Source of the DNA: Butyrivibrio sp.
GTDB lineage: Bacteria; Bacillota; Clostridia; Lachnospirales; Lachnospiraceae
Length of the DNA stretch: 64,000 bases
Assembly: GCA_024694565.1 (NCBI GenBank)
Contig: JAILJR010000118.1
Coordinates: forward strand, 1-64,000
Reading direction: 5' to 3'
Shown here: positions 52,954 to 60,671 of the stretch, piece by piece
Numbering within the stretch: position 1 is the stretch's first letter
Layout: the number at the start of each line of letters is the position of its first letter
Translations under genes and position numbers: made by a program
Notes under the pieces: generated by a model
What the model was told of the DNA's origin: nothing
Database searches by the model: none
What the model saw: only the letters and a program-made list of their open reading frames with translations

Positions 52954-53979
52954 ATGAAATTACTATCTATCGCTGTACCATGTTATAATTCCCAGGACTA
53001 TATGGAGAAGTGTATCGATTCATTGCTTGTTGGCGGTGAAGAGGTGGAAATACTCATAATTGATGATGGCTCCAAGGATAGAACAGCAGAGATAGCTGAC
53101 AATTATGAGAAAAAGTATCCCGCTATATGCAGGGCAATACATAAGCCGAACGGAGGTCACGGCTCCGCGGTTAATACAGGAATAGAAAATGCGGCAGGTC
53201 TTTTCTTCAAGGTAGTTGACTCTGATGACTGGGTAAAAGAGATTGCTTATCGAAAGATACTAAGCACATTGTCTGAGCTTGCAGGCGGTGAGAAGCAGCT
53301 GGATCTTCTGATAAGCAACTTTGTGTACAACAAGGTGGGAGAGAAGCGCCACAAGGTCATGAGATATAACACGATGTTCCCGATTGAACAGCTCTTTACG
53401 TGGAAGGATGTAAAGAGAACCCCCAAGGGTCATTATCTTCTTATGCACTCGGCCATCTACAGGACAAAGCTTCTTCGCCAATGCGGATTAAAGCTACCGG
53501 AACACACCTTTTACGTCGATAATATCTATGTATTTAACCCGCTTCCCTTTGTTAAAAACATGTATTACCTGGATGTGAACTTTTACTATTACTATATTGG
53601 CCGTGATGACCAGTCGGTAAATCAGAAGATAATGTTATCCAGGATAGACCAGCAGATCAAGGTTAACAAGCTGATGATCGACTACTATGTTGAGAATTAT
53701 GGAATGATCCGCTCACAGCGAGAGCGCCACAAGTATATGTTCAACTATCTTGAGATCATTACCGCAATTTCTTCTGTGCTGCTGATTACTGAAGATACAG
53801 AGGAGAATCTGGCTAAGAGAAAAGAACTGCTTCAATATGTTAAGGATAAGAATTACCTGTTATATATCAAAATCCGCTACAGCATAGAAGGAACCTACAT
53901 CTACCTTCCCGGCAAGGGTGGCAGGAAGATAACTTTGGCGGGTTATAAATTACTTCAGAAAATTTTTCACTTTAATTAA
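52954..53979 (+). CDS. Glycosyltransferase family 2
   Basis: GT-A fold transferase of 341 aa. LLSIAVPCYNSQDYMEKCIDSLL opens the fold, and IIDDGSKDRTAEIA and the FKVVDSDDWV DxD-type motif bind the nucleotide sugar. No membrane segment, so cytoplasmic or peripheral. Acceptor unknown; it would fit cell-surface polysaccharide or glycolipid synthesis. AGGAG lies seven bases before the ATG. Confidence 0.93.
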   Translation: MKLLSIAVPCYNSQDYMEKCIDSLLVGGEEVEILIIDDGSKDRTAEIADNYEKKYPAICRAIHKPNGGHGSAVNTGIENAAGLFFKVVDSDDWVKEIAYRKILSTLSELAGGEKQLDLLISNFVYNKVGEKRHKVMRYNTMFPIEQLFTWKDVKRTPKGHYLLMHSAIYRTKLLRQCGLKLPEHTFYVDNIYVFNPLPFVKNMYYLDVNFYYYYIGRDDQSVNQKIMLSRIDQQIKVNKLMIDYYVENYGMIRSQRERHKYMFNYLEIITAISSVLLITEDTEENLAKRKELLQYVKDKNYLLYIKIRYSIEGTYIYLPGKGGRKITLAGYKLLQKIFHFN

Positions 53980-54043
53980 TTTGAAAATGTGATATAGTAG
54001 TTATCTGATATTGCTATTTTGCTTAATTTATCTGAGGAGAATT

Positions 54044-54754
54044 ATGAAGAATAAATACGAAGAATGGACCGGGAGGGCCTGGAACAGAGATCTTGGCAGA
54101 GATCTGTTAAAGCTTGCGATGCCAGTTATTCTGTATGCACCTTTTTACATGATATGGTTCATCCTGATCGAGCACCACAATTTTGCTCATTATGAGATAA
54201 TTCATTCAGCTGTGGATGATATGATTCCCTTCAATGAGCTGTTCGTTATTCCATATTATATGTGGTTTTTGTACGTATCAGCAACGCTTATGTTTTTTTT
54301 GCTGTCATTTGATGTTGAGGACTATTACAAGAATTTTATCTTCCTGGCTGCGGGTATGACGATTTTCCTGATCATATCCACGATGTTCCCCAACATGCAC
54401 AACCTGAGACCGGCTGTGATGCCAAGAGATAATGTTTTTACAGATCTGGTGAGGGTTATCTATAGTCATGATACGCCGTCAAATCTCTGGCCGAGCATTC
54501 ATGTGTACAACTCTGTAGGTACCATGATAGCAGTACACCACAGCAAGAGATTCTCTGTAAAAGGGAAGATTATCAGTGATATAATCGGAATATCGATCAT
54601 ACTTTCGACGCTGTTTATCAAGCAGCACTCTGTGTTTGATGTGATAACGGCTTTAATAATGGCACTTATATTCTATTATTTATTTTACCGCACGAATCTG
54701 CTGATGAACTTCTGCACCAGGCAGCAGCGCAGAGTGGCAGTGAGGTACAATTAA
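54044..54754 (+). CDS. PAP2-family membrane phosphatase/phosphotransferase
   Basis: 236 aa with six predicted membrane segments. PAP2 motifs 2 and 3 appear as PSNLWPSIHVYNSVG and KQHSVFDVITAL. The family includes lipid phosphatases and inositolphosphotransferases. The ATG at 54044 follows TGAGGAG; an in-frame start at 54011 is less likely. Its neighbours, a GT2 enzyme and a lipid kinase, suggest lipid or glycolipid metabolism. Confidence 0.88.
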   Translation: MKNKYEEWTGRAWNRDLGRDLLKLAMPVILYAPFYMIWFILIEHHNFAHYEIIHSAVDDMIPFNELFVIPYYMWFLYVSATLMFFLLSFDVEDYYKNFIFLAAGMTIFLIISTMFPNMHNLRPAVMPRDNVFTDLVRVIYSHDTPSNLWPSIHVYNSVGTMIAVHHSKRFSVKGKIISDIIGISIILSTLFIKQHSVFDVITALIMALIFYYLFYRTNLLMNFCTRQQRRVAVRYN

Positions 54755-54755
54755 T

Positions 54756-54788
54756 AAAAACAAGTCACTTTGTGACTTGTTTTTTTAT
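54756..54788. terminator. Bidirectional terminator between PAP2 and lipid kinase genes
   Basis: AAAAACAAGTCAC (54756-54768) pairs perfectly with GTGACTTGTTTTT (54772-54784), loop TTT, with further T following. Confidence 0.9.
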
Positions 54789-54813
54789 TACATTGACTGA
54801 GATAAGCATATTT

Positions 54814-55785
54814 TTAGTTCATGAGACGGAGCTTTTGCCTGAGGCACTCAAGGGTTATGTCATCAGATTTTACGGAGACTTCGCCGTCGGTGTGTACCCA
54901 CATGGGGATGGAGGTCTTTATATTGACTTTGGCTGTAGTGTGGTGGCCTATGCCCTTGATCCAGTAAAAATTACCAAAGAAGGAGAAGGGGAGGGCAAAT
55001 ATCATTCGAAGGGAGGGCATGTCGCCGGCATAGACAAGATCAAATTTACCATCCATAAGATCGGCATTTGGAGCAAATTTGAATCCGCCGCCCTCATAAT
55101 GGTGTATCATGGCTGTTACCAGAATGAATTTATCCAAATGAATGCTTTCACCATTGTCCGGGGTGATTATGCAAGGAACCTTTGGAGCCCCTAATAGCTG
55201 CTTTATTGCAATAGAGCCATATGTCAGCTTTCCAAGGCCGATTTTGTTAAAAAAGTTTTTGGCCCCGGAAGAGAGGGCCTCTTCACATACTGCAGCATCA
55301 AAACCAATCCCTGCACTTACATCAAATATCCTTGAAGGAGTCTCGTTGTCATCGTGAAGACGCGACATGGGAGCAGTCATGGAGTTAAATGTAAGTCGCC
55401 CAAGATCAATTGATCTGACCATTTCACCTCTTAGTATCAATTCGATAAGATCATCAGTCTTTTTAGGATAAGAAAGATCCCTTGCAAAATCATTGGAAGA
55501 CCCGATTGGAATATATCCGATCAGGACCTTTTCAAAATCAGCGATACCGTTAAGAACCTCATTCAAGGTGCCGTCACCGCCGATTACAACGATCTTCAAG
55601 GACAATTCCTTCATGAATTCTTCGCGGGCTGTAAGCTTTTTTGCAAGTCTTGTTGCGTCACCCGGTCCCTTTGTGGCAGCAGCCTTATATTCCAATTTCT
55701 TTTCAATAAACTTTTGCTCCAGTTTCTTCCAGATATCCTTACCCTTCCCGGACCTTGCCGCCGGATTCACAATACAGTAGTACAT
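54814..55785 (-). CDS. Diacylglycerol kinase-family lipid kinase
   Basis: 323 aa, DagK/YegS/BmrU type. NPAARSGKGK starts the catalytic domain and VIGGDGTLNEVLNGI is the nucleotide signature (GGDGT). DRLHDD-like segments and KFAPNADLMDGKFDL follow in the C-terminal beta domain. It would phosphorylate diacylglycerol or a similar lipid at the membrane face. GGAGG precedes the ATG. Confidence 0.9.
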   Translation of the reverse strand: MYYCIVNPAARSGKGKDIWKKLEQKFIEKKLEYKAAATKGPGDATRLAKKLTAREEFMKELSLKIVVIGGDGTLNEVLNGIADFEKVLIGYIPIGSSNDFARDLSYPKKTDDLIELILRGEMVRSIDLGRLTFNSMTAPMSRLHDDNETPSRIFDVSAGIGFDAAVCEEALSSGAKNFFNKIGLGKLTYGSIAIKQLLGAPKVPCIITPDNGESIHLDKFILVTAMIHHYEGGGFKFAPNADLMDGKFDLVYAGDMPSLRMIFALPFSFFGNFYWIKGIGHHTTAKVNIKTSIPMWVHTDGEVSVKSDDITLECLRQKLRLMN

Positions 55786-55890
55786 ATTATCCTCCAGATT
55801 AAAGCAAATTATTGTTGCAATTCAGTGGTCAGCCGGGTCAGGACAGCCCGCTGAATTATTTACATCCATATTATCACGAAGCAGTTTTTT

Positions 55891-55919
55891 TTGACACTGA
55901 AAGAATAATATGATACTAT
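55891..55919 (+). promoter_or_regulatory. Promoter of glyA
   Basis: TTGACA (55891-55896), a 17-base spacer and TACTAT (55914-55919), giving a leader of about 55 bases. Confidence 0.75.
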
Positions 55920-55980
55920 AACCGAAATGTTGCTTTAGCACATTAAATCGTAAGTGCAGAGCCAGGAGGAGGATTCGAAA

Positions 55981-57219
55981 ATGTATTCATTGGAAGAAGT
56001 CAGGAAGGTTGATCCACAGATTGCGTCCCTGATAGAGGAAGAGGTTGCCCGTCAGAATGCTCATATTGAGCTGATTGCGTCAGAGAACTGGACCAGCAAG
56101 GCTGTAATGTCAGCTATGGGTAGTCCTTTGACTAACAAGTACGCAGAGGGCCTTCCGGGGAAAAGATATTACGGTGGCTGTCATGTAGTTGACAAGGTAG
56201 AGAACATAGCCATAGAGAGAGCCAAGGAGCTTTTTCACTGTGATTATGCGAATGTTCAGCCACATTCAGGAGCACAGGCTAATCTGGCTGTACAGTTTGC
56301 CCTTTTGAAGCCGGGTGATACCTTTATGGGTATGGATTTAAGCCAGGGCGGACATCTTACACACGGCAGCACAGCCAATATTTCCGGGACTTACTACAAC
56401 ATTATTCCGTACGGCGTTGATGATAATGGTATCATCGATTATGATAACATGCTAAAGCTTGCAATCGAGCATAAGCCGAAGCTGATAATTGCAGGTGCTT
56501 CTGCATATTGCAGAACTATAGATTTCAAGAAATTCAGAGAAGCTGCCGATGCATGCGGGGCAGTGCTCATGGTGGATATGGCACATATCGCCGGGCTTGT
56601 GGCTGCCGGTGTTCATCCCAGCCCATTCCCATATGCGGATGTTGTTACCACAACAACTCATAAGACACTTCGCGGTCCTCGTGGCGGAATCATTCTCTGG
56701 AATCAGGAGGCTCAGGACAAATACAAATTTAACAAGGCAGTTTTCCCGGGAATACAGGGAGGACCTCTTGAGCATGTTGTTGCTGCCAAGGCGATCTGCT
56801 TCAAGGAAGCTCTTTCTCCTGAGTTCAGGGAATATGCCCAAAATGTTGTTGCCAATGCCAAGGCACTCTGCAGCGGCCTGATGAACAGGGGTATTAAGAT
56901 TGTATCAGGTGGTACAGACAATCATCTTATGCTGATTGATCTGACTAACTTCGGCCTGACAGGAAAAGAGGTTGAAGCATGGCTTGACGATGCTCACATC
57001 ACTGCCAACAAGAATACTATTCCGAATGAGCAGCAGTCACCATTCGTTACAAGCGGAATCCGTCTGGGCACACCTGCTGTTACTACAAGAGGAATGAATG
57101 AAGAGGATATGGACAGGATCGCAGAGGCAATCTCCATTGTAATTAAGAACAAGGGAGAAAAGAACGATGAGGCCAGGGCAATCATCAGATCTCTTACTGA
57201 TAAGTATCCGCTGGATTAA
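55981..57219 (+). CDS. glyA: Serine hydroxymethyltransferase
   Basis: PLP enzyme interconverting serine and glycine with tetrahydrofolate, the main source of one-carbon units. [13 protein letters not shown] near the N-terminus, [12 protein letters not shown], and the PLP lysine in [13 protein letters not shown]. 412 aa. The ATG at 55981 follows AGGAGGAGGA; an in-frame GTG at 55954 lies before that site. Confidence 0.97.
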   Translation: MYSLEEVRKVDPQIASLIEEEVARQNAHIELIASENWTSKAVMSAMGSPLTNKYAEGLPGKRYYGGCHVVDKVENIAIERAKELFHCDYANVQPHSGAQANLAVQFALLKPGDTFMGMDLSQGGHLTHGSTANISGTYYNIIPYGVDDNGIIDYDNMLKLAIEHKPKLIIAGASAYCRTIDFKKFREAADACGAVLMVDMAHIAGLVAAGVHPSPFPYADVVTTTTHKTLRGPRGGIILWNQEAQDKYKFNKAVFPGIQGGPLEHVVAAKAICFKEALSPEFREYAQNVVANAKALCSGLMNRGIKIVSGGTDNHLMLIDLTNFGLTGKEVEAWLDDAHITANKNTIPNEQQSPFVTSGIRLGTPAVTTRGMNEEDMDRIAEAISIVIKNKGEKNDEARAIIRSLTDKYPLD

Positions 57220-57248
57220 ATCTGAAATATAAAAAACAGACAATACAT

Positions 57249-57297
57249 AAAGAATGGATGTTTTGCTTAAGGATGTAAACATCCATTCTTTTTTCTT
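57249..57297 (+). terminator. Terminator of glyA
   Basis: AAAGAATGGATGTTT (57249-57263) pairs perfectly with AAACATCCATTCTTT (57277-57291), followed by TTTCTT. The AAGAATGGATG stem is identical to the terminator at 47551-47596. Confidence 0.88.
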
Positions 57298-57411
57298 ATT
57301 GGAAAAGAGATAGAATTGTTAGAAAAGAATATAAAAAAATAGACAATTAACAGAAAATAGAACATTATCATAACTAAATTCAAAATACTATCAAATTATT
57401 TAAAAAATGTG

Positions 57412-57440
57412 TTGACAAATTGAAAGTGAATGCATATAAT
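57412..57440 (+). promoter_or_regulatory. Consensus promoter of the 57.4-58.2 kb RNA
   Basis: TTGACA (57412-57417), exactly 17 bases, then TATAAT (57435-57440): a perfect sigma-A consensus and the strongest promoter I see in the window. The expected start is about 57447. No translated ORF follows for more than 700 bases. Confidence 0.9.
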
Positions 57441-57446
57441 AAAAAC

Positions 57447-58155
57447 ATAAACAAGAGATACTTATAAGATATCTAAAAAATACTTCTCGCCACGGTAAAT
57501 AGAACAAACATAGCCGGGGAGAAAGAAAGGCAGGTACACTCCAAAGGGACATTTAGTTAAAATATAAAGGGAAAGGATGGTACAGACCACCAGACTAAGA
57601 AGTTAAAGTATTATAAAGGTTACAGAAGTTAAATATTCAAACATGTTTATGTAACGAGTAAACAAGTAGTGATCGTACAGAAAGGCGAGTCGATCAGAAA
57701 TTCAAGATGGAATCGATACAACAGAGAGTTATCAATTATGAAAAGTATCGTTCCGGAATCTTATAGATAATCGTCAAGTGAAGAGAGTATCCGGAGTATC
57801 GATTGAAGAATAAAGTAGAATCGTGAAAGAAGGTTAAGACGATTATCGTTTAGAGCAGATCGGAAGTATAAGAAGTATAAAGAGTTCCGATTGAGAAAGT
57901 AAAGGTTATAGATATACAATTAAACAATATAAAATATTATAAATAACAGCACTTCAAGTACATGATTGGTGGTTATGGCATCCGTAGAAGTGATTGCAGC
58001 CACAGCATATGAATGCGATAGTTAATGGAAAGATGAGGCTGAGAAGTGGAGGAAGGTCCGTTGGACGTAATAACAATAGAATCAGATGAGTACTCGGCAT
58101 GAGGGCAGAAGCAGGTAATATGGATGAAGCTTCTGCCCTATTGTATTGTACTTTT
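57447..58155 (+). ncRNA. Candidate large structured non-coding RNA (~700 nt)
   Basis: An A- and purine-rich transcript bounded by a perfect promoter and a hairpin terminator, with no convincing ORF on either strand. Complementary segments include TTCTCGCCACGG (57484-57495) with CCGGGGAGAA (57514-57523, two bulges), TGATCG (57670-57675) with CGATCA (57691-57696), AATCGATAC (57711-57719) with GTATCGATT (57796-57804), GATAATCGTC (57766-57775) with GACGATTATC (57838-57847), ATCGGAA (57859-57865) with TTCCGAT (57885-57891), and CACTTC (57950-57955) with GAAGTG (57987-57992). The third and fourth interlock as a pseudoknot. It lacks the landmarks of RNase P RNA, tmRNA, SRP RNA and 6S RNA. Large ornate RNAs such as ROOL are a possible class. 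Confidence 0.7.
58102..58155 (+). terminator. Terminator of the candidate ncRNA
   Basis: AGGGCAGAAGC (58102-58112) pairs perfectly with GCTTCTGCCCT (58129-58139); the T-rich run ATTGTATTGTACTTTTT follows. A possible promoter for the next gene (TTGTAT 58141-58146, 16 bases, TAGAAT 58163-58168) overlaps the tract. Confidence 0.75.
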
Positions 58156-58204
58156 TATGTGATAGAATAGGAGAGTGACAAAAGTTTTTGATTGATGGGG
58201 AAAT

Positions 58205-59500
58205 ATGAGTAAGTTAGACGAACAGGATTTTGATGAAAGAAGGCTGGAACGCAGAAAGAGAAGAAAGCGAAACCAGTTTATTGCGTATATAGTTTTTATA
58301 ATAATTATTGTATTGCTTGTCGGGGCAATAGGGACTTCAATCCACTTTATACATGGGGCAATCGTCAGCAGGAGGCGGGCGATAGATGCTGCTGAGAAGC
58401 TTACGAAGGGAGTAGAGGAGCAGCCTGAAAATATTGTGATCGAGACTCCGGAAAACAGCACGGATGTTGAGGAATACACTCAGGAAGAGGCAATGACTGA
58501 TATCGTGGAGAAGGTCATCGGCGATATGACTATTGAGGACAAGGTCGCAGGACTGTTTATTATCAATCCGGAGCAGATTACCGGTGTAGAGACAGCTGTG
58601 AAGGCTGGATCGGGAACACAGGAGGCGCTTTCTAAATATGCAGTTGGCGGAATAGTTTATTCTCCCAAAAATATCAAGTCGGCGGATCAGATCAAGGAGA
58701 TGCTTGTCTCGACAGCGTCCATGAGCAAGTTTCCTCTGTTCACAATTCTTTCTGACAAGGCTCTTTATAATGATCAGGTCATAGAAACTCTGGGGCTTTC
58801 ATTGCAGGAAGAGATAACCGATGAGGATACAGCTCACAGTGCAGGTGCAACTATCGGTTCAACGCTGTTCAAATACGGCTTCAACATGGCTATGTTTCCG
58901 GCAAATGATATAAGTGAGAACGGAAAATTTGGTTCTGATGCCGAGTCTGTAAAGCTGCGTGCAACTGCTTTTGCCACAGGACTTCAGCAATCCGGAGTAT
59001 CAGCCTGTGGTTACGCCTTTCCTGTTATGGGAAGTAGTGACGGGGATGTGAACGTTAGCGATAAGACAAGAGATGACCTGGTTGTAGGCGAATTTGAGGT
59101 CTTCAAGAATGCAATAGATTCTAAGGCTATGAATGCTATACGGATGTCAGAATTATCACTTCCGCAGCTGTCAGGTGATGACACTCCGTCGACACTTTCA
59201 GGAACCGTTATTGGTGAGGAGCTAAAGGGTACACTGGGTTATGAAGGAATAGTTATCACTGCACCGCTTGGAGACATTGCGATTTCCGAAAAATACTCAT
59301 CAGCAGAAGCAGCAGTTGCTGCCATAATGGCAGGAGCGGATATGATTTATCTGCCCGGTGATTTTACAGAGGCCTATGAGGGAATCCTTCAGAATATATC
59401 GGAAGGCAGGATTACTGAAGAAAGAATCAATGAGTCTATTAGAAAAATAATGGGAATAAAGTATTCTGATCAGGTGAGCCAGATTTCAACGTCAAATTAA
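58205..59500 (+). CDS. Membrane-anchored GH3-like protein, probably inactive
   Basis: 431 aa. A very basic cytoplasmic N-terminus (RRLERRKRRKRNQ) precedes one membrane helix (about 24-50), so the rest faces outside. After an acidic linker, residues 95-420 follow the GH3 N-terminal barrel (IGDMTIEDKVAGLFIINPEQ, YAVGGIVYSPKNIKSADQI). Positions of the NagZ-type KHFPGHG motif read YAFPVMGSS. The usual nucleophile Asp (as in TDAL/SDDL) is replaced: the segment reads GIVITAPLGD with Ala353. It looks like a non-catalytic binding or scaffold protein derived from a beta-N-acetylglucosaminidase fold. Confidence 0.8.
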   Translation: MSKLDEQDFDERRLERRKRRKRNQFIAYIVFIIIIVLLVGAIGTSIHFIHGAIVSRRRAIDAAEKLTKGVEEQPENIVIETPENSTDVEEYTQEEAMTDIVEKVIGDMTIEDKVAGLFIINPEQITGVETAVKAGSGTQEALSKYAVGGIVYSPKNIKSADQIKEMLVSTASMSKFPLFTILSDKALYNDQVIETLGLSLQEEITDEDTAHSAGATIGSTLFKYGFNMAMFPANDISENGKFGSDAESVKLRATAFATGLQQSGVSACGYAFPVMGSSDGDVNVSDKTRDDLVVGEFEVFKNAIDSKAMNAIRMSELSLPQLSGDDTPSTLSGTVIGEELKGTLGYEGIVITAPLGDIAISEKYSSAEAAVAAIMAGADMIYLPGDFTEAYEGILQNISEGRITEERINESIRKIMGIKYSDQVSQISTSN

Positions 59501-59509
59501 ACATCAAAC

Positions 59510-59538
59510 AAAAAAAGGAGCTGTTGGCTCCTTTTTTT
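59510..59538. terminator. Bidirectional terminator after the GH3-like gene
   Basis: AAAAAAAGGAGC (59510-59521), loop TGTTG, GCTCCTTTTTTT (59527-59538). Serves the convergent GH3-like and YitT genes; the YitT stop codon overlaps it. Confidence 0.9.
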
Positions 59539-60421
59539 AGTCTCTTGGTCGCATATAGAAGTTCCCTGTTATTTCCTCTGTTCGTATGGAATTGATGAAG
59601 GCATTTTTGTCAATCTCCCTGATCTTTGGGATTATCTTTCGGGTATCTGAGGCACTGACGATGGAATAAACAATCTTTTTATTGTGATGGCCAAAAGAGC
59701 CCTCTCCATCGATGAGGGTTGCTCCGTGACCACAGGTTGCATAGATCATTGAGCAGACTCTGTCCGGCATGTCGGTAATGATAAAGAGAGTTCGCTGCTG
59801 GTATGTCGTGTAGAGTGTATGCAGCATCTGGGTGGATACATATTGGAATATCATGGAGTACAGTGCCTTGTCCCAACCGAAAATGAATCCAGCAATACAG
59901 AGAATGATTATGTTTCCGCCAAGAATGTAGGGGAAAGCATCAATTCCTTTCTTCTGTGAGAGATAGATGGATATGAAATCAGTACCACCGCTGGTTGCAT
60001 CTACCTTCAGGCACATGGTGATGGCGATCGCATTCAGAATGCCTCCGAAGACGGCTGCAAGAAGCGGATCGTGAGTCAGGTGATAGTTTGGCAGAAGGTC
60101 AACGAAAAAGCTGTTTGCAAGAACCATGATAAGTGAAAAGATGGTAAACTTCTTTCCGATGTATTTAAAGCCTATATAGACTGGAAATGCATTAAGGATC
60201 ACGTTGATGGGAGTGTAAGGCACGGCAATTCCGAGATATTTGGTGCAGAGTCTCTGAATTATGATGGCAAGTCCTGTAGCTCCGCCGGGGTACAAGCCTA
60301 CGGCATTGACAAAGGAATTGATGTTCATTGCCATCAAAAAGGCTGCAAGAAGTACGACAACAAGGCGTATAGCGTCCCATTTGAGCATCTCCTTGAAGGA
60401 GGTTTTCTTTTTTTTCACCAT
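59537..60421 (-). CDS. YitT family membrane protein
   Basis: 294 aa. Five or six membrane segments form the DUF161/YitT region (NINSFVNAVGLYPGGATGLAII, KVDATSGGTDFISIYLSQKKG), followed by a cytoplasmic DUF2179 domain (RTLFIITDMPDRVCSMIY, GEGSFGHHNKKIVYSIV). Transport function is suspected in the family but not settled. GGAGAT precedes the ATG. Confidence 0.93.
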   Translation of the reverse strand: MVKKKKTSFKEMLKWDAIRLVVVLLAAFLMAMNINSFVNAVGLYPGGATGLAIIIQRLCTKYLGIAVPYTPINVILNAFPVYIGFKYIGKKFTIFSLIMVLANSFFVDLLPNYHLTHDPLLAAVFGGILNAIAITMCLKVDATSGGTDFISIYLSQKKGIDAFPYILGGNIIILCIAGFIFGWDKALYSMIFQYVSTQMLHTLYTTYQQRTLFIITDMPDRVCSMIYATCGHGATLIDGEGSFGHHNKKIVYSIVSASDTRKIIPKIREIDKNAFINSIRTEEITGNFYMRPRD

Positions 60422-60449
60422 TTATTGATGTATCTCCTTTATGTATTCC

Positions 60450-60497
60450 ATGAGTCGTCCGGCAAAAGCTCGCCCGAGCTTTTGCCGGGCGACTCAT
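60450..60497. repeat. Minimal 48-bp copy of the palindromic repeat family
   Basis: Two ends joined head to head: ATGAGTCGTCCGGCAAAAGC... with its complement ending GGGCGACTCAT, only one base from perfect symmetry, with a CC loop. ATTCCATG occurs at both borders (about 60445-60452 and 60496-60503), compatible with target duplication. Placed just upstream of the YitT start, in the 250-base YitT-AP2 gap. Confidence 0.8.
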
Positions 60498-60610
60498 TCC
60501 ATGCAAGTGTCAACGCGTTTTTTATATTTTCTCACTTTTGCTTTTGAATGTGAACCGGTCCCCGGCATTTTGTAAAACGAATTGTGACTTTTGACCTCAA
60601 CATCATACTA

Positions 60611-60658
60611 TCTATAAAAAAATCATCTGTCAGCATGCTTTGATCCGGCTGACAGATG
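60611..60658 (-). terminator. Terminator of the AP2-domain gene
   Basis: CATCTGTCAGC (60624-60634) pairs with GCTGACAGATG (60648-60658); on the minus strand ATTTTTTTATAG follows. Confidence 0.88.
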
Positions 60659-60671
60659 GGGCGAAAAGTTT

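Noticed and set aside
54772..55194. 140-codon plus-strand frame
   Set aside because: Antisense to the lipid kinase gene, which has a clear GGDGT motif and ribosome site.
57447..58155. RNase P RNA, tmRNA, SRP or 6S RNA as identity of the large RNA
   Set aside because: A GGAGGAAGGTCC stretch near 58046 recalls RNase P, but it lies close to the 3' end rather than near the 5' end and the other conserved regions are absent. No tRNA-like ends for tmRNA; size and fold do not fit SRP or 6S RNA.
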